NCBI RefSeq assembly: GCF_947855115.1
Contig: NZ_CANTZW010000025.1
Location: 1 to 64,000, forward strand
Source: an uncultured Parabacteroides sp.
GTDB lineage: Bacteria > Bacteroidota > Bacteroidia > Bacteroidales > Tannerellaceae
Direction: 5' to 3'
DNA: 64,000 bases
The position numbers and the translations under genes are program-made. The stretch's first letter is position 1. Each line of letters opens with the position of its first letter. This document shows, piece by piece, positions 44,556-54,004 of this stretch. Under the pieces are notes generated by a model that searched no databases, was not told the DNA's origin, and worked only from the letters and a program-made list of their open reading frames with translations.

Positions 44556-45770
44556 TCAAAACATCTTCCGAACTCGTTCCACACCAGCGATGAACGTATC
44601 GATCTCTTCTTTCGTATTGTAAAAGGAGAAAGATGCCCGTACCGTACCCTCGATCCCTAAGGCATGCATCAAAGGCTGGGCGCAATGATGTCCTGTACGA
44701 ACCGCTACTCCCAGACGATCCAGCAACATCCCCATATCATAATGATGGATATTACCCACCAAAAAAGAAAGAACCGCCCCTTTATGATCCGCTTGCCCGA
44801 AAATACGCATCCCCTCGATCGTATTTAATCCTGTGGTCGCATACCGCAAAAGCTCATCCTCATAAACAGCTATATTCTCTATACCGATCCGGTCTACATA
44901 CCGCAAGGCCTCCGCTAATGCCGTGCTACCGATATAGTCCGGAGTTCCCGCCTCGAACTTAAAGGGAAGCTCGTTAAAAGTCGTTTTCTCGAACGATACC
45001 GTAGCGATCATCTCTCCACCTCCCTGATACGGAGGAAGTTTATCCAACCACTCCTCTTTGCCATATAAGACTCCGATACCCGTCGGCCCATAAATCTTAT
45101 GTCCGGAGAAAACATAGAATTCCGCATCCAAATCCTGCACATCCACTTTCATATGCGGTACGGCTTGAGCACCGTCTACCAACACCGGCACACCTTGCCC
45201 ATGAGCGATCTCTACCATCTCTTTTACCGGATTGACCGTACCCAACACATTGGATACATGAGTCACGGAAACCAGACGAGTTTTATCCGAGAATAATCTA
45301 CGATATTCATCCAAATTCAACTCCCCCTTCTCATTCATCGGGATCACCTTCAGCGCAATCCCTTTCCGGGCCGCTTGTATCTGCCAAGGAACGATATTGG
45401 AATGATGCTCCATCACGGACACGATCACCTCATCTCCCGCCGACATACATTCGTCCGTAAAGCTGGAAGCGATCAAATTAATGGATTCCGTAGTCCCCCG
45501 GGTAAAAATAATCTCATTCGAGGAACGGGCATTCAAGAAATGCTGTACCGTTCTGCGAGCCTCCTCATGCGCCTCTGTCGCCACTTGGCTCAAAAAGTGT
45601 ACTCCCCGGTGGATATTGGCGTTTACGTTATAATATCCGTTCTCTATCTTTTCTACCACCTGACGAGGTTTCTGGGTCGTAGCACCATTATCAAAATATA
45701 TCAGCGGTTTATCGTATATCTTATGATCCAAGATCGGAAAGTCTTTTCGGATCGCTTGAACATCTAGCAT
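44556..45770 (-). CDS. sufS: Cysteine desulfurase SufS
   Basis: SufS is a PLP enzyme that removes sulfur from cysteine for Fe-S cluster assembly. The 404 residues show the class V aminotransferase pattern: PLIYFDNGATTQKPRQVVE, NANIHRGVHFLSQVATEAHE, VISVMEHHSNIVPWQ, VDGAQAVPHMKVDVQ, FYVFSGHKIYGPTGIGVLYG (the PLP Lys is in SGHKIYGP) and VAVRTGHHCAQPLM with the active Cys. A minus-strand TATCTTTG box near 45815-45808 is a likely promoter. It is separated by about 9 kb from sufBCD. Confidence 0.96.
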   Translation of the reverse strand: MLDVQAIRKDFPILDHKIYDKPLIYFDNGATTQKPRQVVEKIENGYYNVNANIHRGVHFLSQVATEAHEEARRTVQHFLNARSSNEIIFTRGTTESINLIASSFTDECMSAGDEVIVSVMEHHSNIVPWQIQAARKGIALKVIPMNEKGELNLDEYRRLFSDKTRLVSVTHVSNVLGTVNPVKEMVEIAHGQGVPVLVDGAQAVPHMKVDVQDLDAEFYVFSGHKIYGPTGIGVLYGKEEWLDKLPPYQGGGEMIATVSFEKTTFNELPFKFEAGTPDYIGSTALAEALRYVDRIGIENIAVYEDELLRYATTGLNTIEGMRIFGQADHKGAVLSFLVGNIHHYDMGMLLDRLGVAVRTGHHCAQPLMHALGIEGTVRASFSFYNTKEEIDTFIAGVERVRKMF

Positions 45771-45816
45771 AGTCTTACTTCTTTTTGTCTTAAAATTACG
45801 AGAGCCAAAGATACAA

Positions 45817-45851
45817 AAAAAAGGCTTTCTCGCTGAAAGAAAGCCTTTTTT
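45817..45851. terminator. Orphan hairpin with A- and T-runs between diverging genes
   Basis: AAAAAAGGCTTTCT (45817-45830) pairs with AGAAAGCCTTTTTT (45838-45851) around a 7-nt loop. It looks like a bidirectional terminator, yet the flanking genes diverge and neither ends here. It may stop a small untranslated transcript or insulate the two promoters. The VOC-GNAT gene has its own TATATTTG box at 45943-45950. Confidence 0.6.
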
Positions 45852-45973
45852 ATCATTACCTAACAGATATTACACCCCATATACCTAGGTAATAACAGAA
45901 GAGAAGAAGTCTTGATTTTACGACTATCCAGCGGAATCTTACTATATTTGTAACTCATCAAACAGGAACAGCT

Positions 45974-46807
45974 ATGCAATTGACACACATCGCTCTGTGG
46001 ACGGATCATTTGGAACGTTTACGGGATTTTTATGTAAAGTACTTCAACGGTAAAAGTAATGAGAAATATGTGAATCCGAAGAAAGGGTTCGCTTCCTACT
46101 TTGTCTATTTCGAAAGTGGTCCCGCTTTAGAGATCATGCAACGGCAAGATATCTCCGAGACGTACGACAAGGAACATATCGGCTTGGCTCATCTGGCTTT
46201 TCACGCGGATACAAAGGAACAAGTGGATCAATGTATCGAACGGTTCCGGGCAGACGGATACACGATCGCCGGAGAAACCCGTACTTCCGGAGATGGTTAC
46301 TATGAAGGCGTGATCCGAGACCCTGACGGGAATATCGTGGAAATCGTGGCTAACGGAGAACCAGAGATCTCAACGGCATTGTTCCCTCCTTACGAGTTAC
46401 TTCTGGAAGCAGATCCGGACCGGGAGAAAATAGAGGCTTACTTAAAGGATTCAGATTGTTTTATCGCTAGGGTACGAGACTCAATCGCCGGCGTGATCGT
46501 GGTTCGTAAAGGGGAGGATCAGGCAGAGATCATGAATCTTGCCGTGGCAGATATCTTTCGCCGGCGGGGAATAGCCCGGAAATTATTACAGTATGTGTCT
46601 AATAAATGGGCTCCAGCTCAAGGTGTCGGACTTCTGCGTATTTGTACCGGAACCTCAGCGGCCGGCCCGATGATGCTTTATCAGCAGGAAGGTTTTGACT
46701 TGGTAGCCGTAGATCGTAATTATTTTGTACGTAACTACGCCGAGCCTATCTGGGAAAACGGTATTCAGTGCAAGCATCAGTTGATATTGGAGAAACAATT
46801 AAGATAA
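45974..46807 (+). CDS. VOC (glyoxalase/dioxygenase-like) and GNAT acetyltransferase fusion
   Basis: The 277-residue protein joins two domains. Residues 1-130 form a VOC domain: LTHIALWTDHLERLRDFYVKYF, HIGLAHLAFHADTKEQVD and VIRDPDGNIVEIVANG, holding the metal-binding His and Glu positions. Residues 135-277 form a GNAT domain: GVIVVRKGEDQAEIMNLAVADIFRRRGIARKLLQYV, with the acetyl-CoA loop RRRGIAR. The VOC part could bind a metal or a small substrate and the GNAT part could acetylate it, but no substrate is evident. A hairpin terminator follows. Confidence 0.87.
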   Translation: MQLTHIALWTDHLERLRDFYVKYFNGKSNEKYVNPKKGFASYFVYFESGPALEIMQRQDISETYDKEHIGLAHLAFHADTKEQVDQCIERFRADGYTIAGETRTSGDGYYEGVIRDPDGNIVEIVANGEPEISTALFPPYELLLEADPDREKIEAYLKDSDCFIARVRDSIAGVIVVRKGEDQAEIMNLAVADIFRRRGIARKLLQYVSNKWAPAQGVGLLRICTGTSAAGPMMLYQQEGFDLVAVDRNYFVRNYAEPIWENGIQCKHQLILEKQLR

Positions 46808-46829
46808 GACCTATCCCTACCTAGAAATA

Positions 46830-46871
46830 AGAAAGGAGAGCCTACCCTGTTTTTTGGTAAGTCTCCTTTCT
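46830..46871 (+). terminator. Intrinsic terminator after VOC-GNAT gene
   Basis: AGAAAGGAGA pairs with TCTCCTTTCT, with a second inner stem (CCTACC/GGTAAG, imperfect) and a T-run in the loop. The region 46872-47157 after it has no gene that I can support. Confidence 0.75.
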
Positions 46872-47157
46872 CTTTATCCTCCTTCATCTTCAATGGCGAC
46901 CGTGTAAATAGTTTTATGGAATGTGTGGTCCTTGCCTTCACATAGCCACTACCATCGCACAATAATAAAAATAAAGACAGAATAAGCTGATATCGTATTC
47001 TTTATGCTCATATTGTAAGTTAACCAGTCTTGTAAGTTAACCTAAAAAATTTCAAACATAGTACAAGGATTCGATCAGCCTATTAATATATCGTTTTCGG
47101 TACAGATTACACGCTTTCATTAATTAAGAAATCGTATAATCCTATACCTTGTCTCTA

Positions 47158-49005
47158 TCACATCTCCAGTACCAAGATACCTTTCGGTGCCATCTCCAAC
47201 TCATTTTCCAACCGGATCACCTTTCCTGTCAATATATCTCGTCCGGAAGTCTTCCCCTTCAATACTTCCGCATAACGGGCCAACGGCAAGTTCACCTTTC
47301 CGTTACTACCATTCATCAGGATCAATACGCTCCGGCCATCCAGACTACGCTCGTAAACATAGACACCTTGATTTATCATGAAATGTTTCATCTTGCCTTT
47401 GGCGATGATATCGTTACCCTTACGCCACTTCAATAAAGTACTGAGAAAATTCCATGCGTCATTTTGTACCTCGCTACGACCGGATGCCTCGAATTGATTT
47501 ACCTTGTCGCCGGGCCAGCCACCGGGAACATCCAAACGGATATATCCGTCTCCCTTCTCCTTCGTTCCGTTCATTAACAGTTCCTGTCCGTAATAGAGTT
47601 GAGGAATACCGGGGATAGTCAGCAAAAATGTAACGCCTTGCTTAAACGCATATAAATCATCGACGGACTTAGGCATGGAAGGAAGGAAACGGTCCGTATC
47701 ATGGTTCTCCAAGAAACGCAATACGTTATAGATATCAGGATATACGTAATCATAGCACATATGCTCGAAAATCGTGTGCAAGCCACCGGAATACCCGGTC
47801 TCCTCATGGAACGCTTTACTGGCAATACCCATCAGACGGAAATCCATTACCGATTTCAGCTCGGTATCCCGTCCGAAATTCAACCGGCTACCCTTCTGCC
47901 AATAAGCGGAACCGATCGTGTAATTCATCCACGCCTCGCCTACGATGTTATACTCCGGATACTCATTCATGACTTCCTTACACCACTCCCTCATCATGTC
48001 TACATCTGCATACGGATACGTATCTTGGCGGATACCGTCCACGCCGCTATACTCAATCCACCAGATAGAGTTCTGGATAAGGTATTTCGCCACATGCGGA
48101 TTCTTTTGGTTCAAGTCAGGCATACTCGGTACAAACCAGCCGTTCAGCATCGTATCTTTATCATAATCCGATACGTAAGGATCGAAATAAACTTCTTTAT
48201 CGTGATTGGTCTGTACATAGTTATCAAGGTTATTAAACCAGTCATGGCTAGGAATATCTTTCATCCAAGGATGATCGCTTCCGCAATGGTTGAAAATCAT
48301 ATCCATCACGACACGCATCCCCCGCTGATGCGTCTTCTCGATCAAGCGGACGTAATCCTCGTTCGTACCGAAGCGAGGGTCTACCCGGTAATAATCCGTC
48401 GTGGCATATCCGTGATAAGAACCTCCTTCCATGTCGTTTTCCAATACGGGATTCAGCCAGATCGCAGTAACCCCCAGATCCTCGATATAATCCAGATGTT
48501 GCTCAATACCGGCTAAGTCGCCTCCATGACGGGCATTCGGCTGCTCACGATCTACCTTATAAGAGGTACGCATCGGGATTTGGTCGTTTGAGGGGTCTCC
48601 GTTCGCAAAACGATCCGGCATAATAAGGTAAAGCACGTCGGAGGAATCAAACCCCTTGATCTTATCAGCGTTCGGCTTACGGGCCTTCAACTCATACGGG
48701 TAAGTGAAACTCTTCTTATCTTTCGTGAAGGTGATATCAAATGTGCCTGGCTTGGCATTCTCCACGTCTAAATAGATCAATAGATAATTCGGGCTTTCCA
48801 GCGCTACCGAGCTCTTCAATTGTACGCCCGGATATTTAACGCTAGGAAGATATCCGGCGATATCCTTACCATACACCATTAGCTGGAGTTCCGGGTTCTT
48901 CATGCCACTCCACCAAAAGGCTGGCTCAATTTTAAGGTTATCAGCCGAAAGTGTGCTGGATGTAAAGAGCGTTAATAAAAGGCTCAAGAATAAATGTCTG
49001 TTCAT
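47158..49005 (-). CDS. Secreted GH13 alpha-amylase/neopullulanase-family enzyme
   Basis: This is an extracytoplasmic alpha-glucan hydrolase of the cyclomaltodextrinase/neopullulanase type. The 615 residues have a signal peptide, an N-terminal beta domain (about 25-120: FWWSGMKNPELQLMVYGKDI), then the catalytic barrel: region I VVMDMIFNHCG, region II GIRQDTYPYAD (nucleophile Asp), region III VGEAWMN (acid Glu) and region IV FLENHDTDRF (second Asp). The C-terminal domain ends with the ATP-independent beta-sheet (MAPKGILVLEM). It faces away from the GH31 gene and lies in a starch or alpha-glucan cluster with it. Confidence 0.92.
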   Translation of the reverse strand: MNRHLFLSLLLTLFTSSTLSADNLKIEPAFWWSGMKNPELQLMVYGKDIAGYLPSVKYPGVQLKSSVALESPNYLLIYLDVENAKPGTFDITFTKDKKSFTYPYELKARKPNADKIKGFDSSDVLYLIMPDRFANGDPSNDQIPMRTSYKVDREQPNARHGGDLAGIEQHLDYIEDLGVTAIWLNPVLENDMEGGSYHGYATTDYYRVDPRFGTNEDYVRLIEKTHQRGMRVVMDMIFNHCGSDHPWMKDIPSHDWFNNLDNYVQTNHDKEVYFDPYVSDYDKDTMLNGWFVPSMPDLNQKNPHVAKYLIQNSIWWIEYSGVDGIRQDTYPYADVDMMREWCKEVMNEYPEYNIVGEAWMNYTIGSAYWQKGSRLNFGRDTELKSVMDFRLMGIASKAFHEETGYSGGLHTIFEHMCYDYVYPDIYNVLRFLENHDTDRFLPSMPKSVDDLYAFKQGVTFLLTIPGIPQLYYGQELLMNGTKEKGDGYIRLDVPGGWPGDKVNQFEASGRSEVQNDAWNFLSTLLKWRKGNDIIAKGKMKHFMINQGVYVYERSLDGRSVLILMNGSNGKVNLPLARYAEVLKGKTSGRDILTGKVIRLENELEMAPKGILVLEM

Positions 49006-49178
49006 GATATGTGTTTATTGATTTATATGACAAGGTTGTACATCCGCAAAGATAGAAGGATTCTATTGATAATGATATGTATCCGTTGTGCGAAAAGAGT
49101 ATAAAAATCACGCGAACGTTTGCGAACCCTCACAAATTAAACCTATCTTTACCAATTGAATCTAATCAACTAATTCAA

Positions 49179-52100
49179 ATGATAAAAAATCTAATTGTGT
49201 TCGTACTTCTGACAGGTTGTGTATCCTCTCTGTCCGCTCAACAAAGTTTTTGGAAAGAAGATTTCTCTGCCGGGAAATTGCCCGACGGCTGGATGATTGT
49301 CGACTCCACAAAATCGGCAAAGTGTGAATGGATCGTTACGGATCAACCTTATCCCGGATCTTTCCAGTTCGAGCAGCAGGCACCACCTATCGCCTCCGCA
49401 AGCCGTGGTTATCATATGCAATTCCGGCCGGGCGTAGTAACCGGAGAGGAGATCACGAAGTGGAATCAGCGCGAGGAGTACCCAAACGGCTATTTCCAGA
49501 CAAACGCCATCAATTGCACGGGGAAGAACGATGTAGTGTTGAAATTCCAGCATCTATTCCGTTGGAACAATTGGTTCACCGGAAAACAGGCTGGCCTTTG
49601 GATTGGTGTAAGTAACGACGGAGCAAATTGGAAAGAATATAACGTGATGGAGAAGATCCCCGCAGCTACTCAGCTTCACGCCCCGGTGAATGAGGAGATT
49701 AACATCAGCGAGGTAGCCGCAAACCAGAAAACCGTCTACTTGCGTTTCTTCTGGCGGGATATCTTCTCTTGGTATTGGATGGTTGATGATATTGAACTGA
49801 CAGAACCTTTCACACATGACTTGGCCTTGGAGAAAGTGACTTCCCATCAAGAAACAGGGAATACGTTCACGAAAGAAGATGTATTGAAAGTGAAATTGAA
49901 GAACGTTGGTTCCCAACCCGTAAATGAGGATTTCACGGTAACCGCCTCTTTGAACAACGGACAGAAACTAACCGCCACAGTAGCCGCCTCCAAGCATCCG
50001 ATCGCTAAACAAGAAGAATATGAGGTAGCTTTCCCTGCTACAGATCTAACCCAGATGGGTTCCTATAAAATAGAGTTTGCCATCCAATATCCAAAGGATG
50101 AGCGTTCGTCAAACAACATATTAAAAGCGAACTTATTCGCCGCCCGCATGAACTTGGGTAAGTTGACTAAGTTCAATAAGATCAGTAACACGGAATATGA
50201 GTTCGTCTCCGGATATGCCAAGGTTAAGTTAATGTTTTACCGAGATGATATCTTCCGTATCTGGTTGGCACCGGACGGGGAATACACCAACCCGGCGGCT
50301 AACTCGATCGTTGTGGATTATGGGATAAAGAACCCGAAAGTCTCCATGACCGACAACGGTAGCTATTATAAGTTCACGACTCCCCAATGTGTCGTACGTG
50401 TCTATAAAAGCCCCATTCGTTTTGCCATGTACGATAAGAATAATCGTTCCGTGATCTATGAAGAGGCCGAACCACTTGCCTTCGGGCTGAAAACGACCCA
50501 GACGTTACGCCGTAGCGGTGATGAGGATTTCTATGGTTGCGGTATGCAACAAGGTAATTTCTCATATGCAGGGAAGGAAGCAGATATCGAAGTGACCGGT
50601 TGGGATGAGGATCAATCCTCTAACCCGGCTCCCTTCTATATGTCCACGAAAGGATATGGCGTATTCCGCAACACATTCGCTCCAGGCCATTATGCCTTTA
50701 ACGGCACGGAGATGTTGGACAAGAACTATGATGATGGCTTTAAGTTGATGGGCTTCACCAGCCAGTTAACGCATAACGAGAATCGCTTTGACGCATTCTA
50801 TTTCTACGGTCCATCCTTGAAAGATCTACTGAATGACTATACGGATATCACCGGAAAACCGTTTATGCCGGCGATGTGGATGCTTACGATGGGAGATGCC
50901 GACTGCTATAACAAAGGGGAACAGCGTACTGGGTGGCCTCAATCTACCCCGGACGTAATCAGCCAAGTTGCCGATAAATATATAGAATATGATATGCCTC
51001 GAGGCTGGATCTTACCAAATGATGGCTATGGTTGCGGCTACGTGAAATTGGATTCTGTCGTGATGGAATTAGGTAAACGAGGCTTCCATACGGGCTTGTG
51101 GACGGAGAATGGCGTGGACAAGATCGCTTATGAGGTAGGTAAATGCGGAACCCGCCTGTGTAAACTAGACGTAGCTTGGGTTGGAGAAGGTTACGAGTTT
51201 GCCTTGAACGGTTGTAAATCCGCATTCGAGGGGATCGAGAACAATACAAACGAACGTGGCTTCGTATGGGCTGTTTGCGGTTGGGCCGGAACCCAGCGGT
51301 ATTCTACGGTATGGAGTGGCGACCAAGTAAGTAACTGGGACTATATCCGCTATCACATCCCGACCATCACGGGAGCCGGACTTTCTGCCATGAACGCCGC
51401 TACCAGCGATGTGGATGGTATCTTCGGCGGTTCCCCAAAAACCTATACCCGCGATTTGCAATGGAAGATATTCACCCCGATATTCATGACCATGAGTGGC
51501 TGGGCAGATGCCGACCGTCAGCCTTGGGTATACGGGCATCCATACACGGATATCAACCGTAAATTCTTAAAACTGAAGATGCGCCTGAATCCGTATGCCT
51601 ATACCTATTGCCATGAGGCACATACGACCGGCGTACCGATGGCCCGTGCGATGGTACTGGAATTCCCGGACGATGCGGTTACTCGCGATACGACTACCCA
51701 ATACCAATTCATGAGTGGTGAGTGGATGATGGTAGCGCCCGTATATACCCGTAAGAACGTACGCGACAGTATTTATTTTCCTGCCGGAGAATGGTACGAC
51801 TATTGGACCGGAAAGAAATATGAGGGTGGTAAGTGGTTGGATAAATACGAGGCTAAACTAGATATTTGCCCGGTATTTATCCGTCAAGGTGCCATTATCC
51901 CGATGTACCCGGATATGAATTATGTTGGCGAGAAACCTGCGGATGTCTTGACCTTGGACTTATATCCCTACGGAAATACCTCTTTCAACTTATATGAAGA
52001 TGATGGCCTAACCCGTGATTATAAGAAAGGTGAATTTGCCCATACCTTGATCTCTGTCTCTGCCCCAAAAGGAGAGACAGGAATGATTACCGTGGATATA

Positions 52101-52346
52101 GCGAAAGCGAAAGGAGATTATAAAGGACGTTACCAAGAGCGTACTTACCAATTGGATGTCCGTTCGGAATCTGCCCCATCAAATGTTACCGTAGCAGGGA
52201 AAGCTCTATCAGCCATCTCCCCTGAAGCGTTCAACACCGGGCAAGAAGGTTGGTACTTCGACGCCTCGGATCGTATGGGAAGGATTAAAGTACGTATGAA
52301 CCGCTTATCTACGAATCAGGATCAAAAGATCATAATAGGTTTCTAA
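49179..52346 (+). CDS. Secreted GH31 alpha-glucosidase/xylosidase-like protein
   Basis: From the chosen ATG (MIKNLIVFVLLTGCVSSLSAQ) this is a 1055-residue secreted enzyme. An N-terminal jelly-roll/MAM-like binding region (about 25-205: FWKEDFSAGKLPDGW, YLRFFWRDIFSWYWMVDDIEL) and a CARDB-like spacer (about 210-320) precede the GH31 domain. GH31 signs are EDFYGCGMQQGNFSYAGKEADIEVTGWDEDQ, FYMSTKGYGVFRN, GWILPNDGYG, and the nucleophile Asp in CKLDVAWVGEG. The C-terminus has VAPVYTRKNVRDSIYFPAGEWYDYWTGKKYEGG and LDLYPYGNTSFNLYEDDG. An open frame starts at 49077, but the inner ATG starts a proper signal peptide. A TATCTTTA box lies at about 49143. Confidence 0.9.
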   Translation: MIKNLIVFVLLTGCVSSLSAQQSFWKEDFSAGKLPDGWMIVDSTKSAKCEWIVTDQPYPGSFQFEQQAPPIASASRGYHMQFRPGVVTGEEITKWNQREEYPNGYFQTNAINCTGKNDVVLKFQHLFRWNNWFTGKQAGLWIGVSNDGANWKEYNVMEKIPAATQLHAPVNEEINISEVAANQKTVYLRFFWRDIFSWYWMVDDIELTEPFTHDLALEKVTSHQETGNTFTKEDVLKVKLKNVGSQPVNEDFTVTASLNNGQKLTATVAASKHPIAKQEEYEVAFPATDLTQMGSYKIEFAIQYPKDERSSNNILKANLFAARMNLGKLTKFNKISNTEYEFVSGYAKVKLMFYRDDIFRIWLAPDGEYTNPAANSIVVDYGIKNPKVSMTDNGSYYKFTTPQCVVRVYKSPIRFAMYDKNNRSVIYEEAEPLAFGLKTTQTLRRSGDEDFYGCGMQQGNFSYAGKEADIEVTGWDEDQSSNPAPFYMSTKGYGVFRNTFAPGHYAFNGTEMLDKNYDDGFKLMGFTSQLTHNENRFDAFYFYGPSLKDLLNDYTDITGKPFMPAMWMLTMGDADCYNKGEQRTGWPQSTPDVISQVADKYIEYDMPRGWILPNDGYGCGYVKLDSVVMELGKRGFHTGLWTENGVDKIAYEVGKCGTRLCKLDVAWVGEGYEFALNGCKSAFEGIENNTNERGFVWAVCGWAGTQRYSTVWSGDQVSNWDYIRYHIPTITGAGLSAMNAATSDVDGIFGGSPKTYTRDLQWKIFTPIFMTMSGWADADRQPWVYGHPYTDINRKFLKLKMRLNPYAYTYCHEAHTTGVPMARAMVLEFPDDAVTRDTTTQYQFMSGEWMMVAPVYTRKNVRDSIYFPAGEWYDYWTGKKYEGGKWLDKYEAKLDICPVFIRQGAIIPMYPDMNYVGEKPADVLTLDLYPYGNTSFNLYEDDGLTRDYKKGEFAHTLISVSAPKGETGMITVDIAKAKGDYKGRYQERTYQLDVRSESAPSNVTVAGKALSAISPEAFNTGQEGWYFDASDRMGRIKVRMNRLSTNQDQKIIIGF

Positions 52347-52367
52347 CATTCTTATTTTTAAACGTAT

Positions 52368-53783
52368 ATGAAAACACAATTGATTTTATGCATGTCCGGT
52401 ACATCGCTGCTTGTCGGGATGTCTGGCTGCGAAAAGGCTCCGGAGGCCCCTATGAATGTTGTGTATATCTTAGCCGATGATTTGGGATATGGAGATATTG
52501 GCTGCTATGGCCAACGGATCATCAAGACCCCCAATATCGATCGGATGGCAGAGGAAGGAATGTTATTTACACAACATTACGCCGGATGTACGGTGAGTGC
52601 TCCTTCCCGTTGCTCCTTGATGACCGGCTTGCATACAGGACATACACAAGTCCGTGGAAACCGGGAGATCGTACCCGAAGGCCAACAGCCGATGCGGGAA
52701 GATACCTATACGTTGGGTAAATTAATGAAATCGGCGGGTTACACGACAGGGATCTTCGGGAAATGGGGCTTGGGCAATCCGGGCTCTGCCTCCGTCCCCA
52801 ATAAGATGGGTTTTGATGAGTTCTACGGATACAACTGCCAACGGCAGTCGCATTCCTTCTATCCGGATCATTTATGGCATAACGAGGAGAAGGTCCTTTT
52901 TCCGGAAAACGAGAATAATGCTTGTAAGACATACTCGCAAGATTTGATTCATAAGCAAGCATTGAAGTTCATCCGGGATCATAAAGACCAGCCGTTCTTC
53001 GCGATGCTTACTTATACGCTGCCTCACGCAGAACTGAACCTTCCGCACGATTCTATTTATCAGATATATGAGAATGCTTTCGAGGAGACTCCTTACATCG
53101 GTAAGTTCGACAAGGTATATGGAGGTTATAACACCTCGGAGAAACCATTGGCCTCCTTTGCCGCCATGGTATCCCGATTGGATAAATACGTGGGCGATGT
53201 AATGGCTGAATTGAAAGAACTGGGCTTAGACAAAAATACGATCGTGATCTTTACCAGCGACAACGGTCCACACCACGAAGGTGGAGCCGATCCAGACTTT
53301 TTCAAGAGTTACGGGCCTTTCAGGGGAATAAAACGGGATGTATACGAAGGAGGTATCCGTATTCCCATGGTGGCATGGTGCCCGGGAACGATCAAAGCAG
53401 GCGCCAAGTCGGATCATATAAGCGCATTCTGGGATGTCATGCCGACATTGGCTGAACTTACCGGCACAATTCTACCGGAAGAGACTGATGGAATCTCATT
53501 CTTACCAACCTTGTTATCAAAGGGAGACCAACAGGCCCATGATTATTTGTATTGGGAATTTCATGAGTTGAATGGCCGGGAAGCATTACGTTCCGGTAAA
53601 TGGAAACTAATCCGACAACCGATTGTGGGTGAAACCATACTGGAATTGTATGACTTAAGTAACGACATACATGAAGATACTAACCTGGCAGAAAAATATC
53701 CCTATAAAGTAAAAGAACTTGAATTCTTAATGGATAACGCCCGTACAGAATCTCCTTATTTCAATTTCGGAAGAGAAAAATAA
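52368..53783 (+). CDS. Secreted S-type sulfatase
   Basis: This is a type I sulfatase that hydrolyses sulfate esters on glycans. It has 471 residues with a lipoprotein-like signal (LLVGMSGCEKAP). The catalytic motif is in AGCTVSAPSRCSLMTGLHTG, where the Ser of SAPSR would be converted to formylglycine, an S-type motif needing an anSME maturase encoded elsewhere. Metal-binding Asp residues are in YILADDLGYGDIG and FTSDNGPHHEGGAD. EGGIRIPMVAWCPGTI and SGKWKLI are typical later blocks. It follows GH31 by 21 bp, so the two are probably one transcript for sulfated alpha-glucan or mucin glycan use. Confidence 0.92.
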   Translation: MKTQLILCMSGTSLLVGMSGCEKAPEAPMNVVYILADDLGYGDIGCYGQRIIKTPNIDRMAEEGMLFTQHYAGCTVSAPSRCSLMTGLHTGHTQVRGNREIVPEGQQPMREDTYTLGKLMKSAGYTTGIFGKWGLGNPGSASVPNKMGFDEFYGYNCQRQSHSFYPDHLWHNEEKVLFPENENNACKTYSQDLIHKQALKFIRDHKDQPFFAMLTYTLPHAELNLPHDSIYQIYENAFEETPYIGKFDKVYGGYNTSEKPLASFAAMVSRLDKYVGDVMAELKELGLDKNTIVIFTSDNGPHHEGGADPDFFKSYGPFRGIKRDVYEGGIRIPMVAWCPGTIKAGAKSDHISAFWDVMPTLAELTGTILPEETDGISFLPTLLSKGDQQAHDYLYWEFHELNGREALRSGKWKLIRQPIVGETILELYDLSNDIHEDTNLAEKYPYKVKELEFLMDNARTESPYFNFGREK

Positions 53784-53787
53784 CAAC

Positions 53788-53826
53788 AAAAAGGAGCTGT
53801 CCCCTCAAGTCAGCTCCTTGCTTTTT
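53788..53826 (+). terminator. Intrinsic terminator after sulfatase
   Basis: AAGGAGCTG (53791-53799) pairs with CAGCTCCTT (53811-53819), followed by GCTTTTT. The rest of the interval up to 54004 has no gene. CCGTCCAACTTTTGGGGGCC at about 53940 resembles an insertion-sequence end. Confidence 0.8.
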
Positions 53827-54004
53827 CGATTTACAAACTGATAGTCGAGAAGAAATAACAATAAAAGAATCAAAGCCCGGCTAAACGGAAAGAGCCCGGT
53901 GCAATACCGAACTCTTTCTATAACTGGATAATGTTTAACCCGTCCAACTTTTGGGGGCCACTTCAATTTTTGGATACCCCCTACTTATAATTAATCCGAT
54001 TCCT

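Noticed and set aside
46777..46962. 61-codon minus-strand frame after the VOC-GNAT gene
   Set aside because: It overlaps the terminator hairpin and has no recognisable features.
47701..48516. 271-codon frame antisense to the GH13 gene
   Set aside because: No signal or domain; fully inside a gene with complete catalytic motifs.
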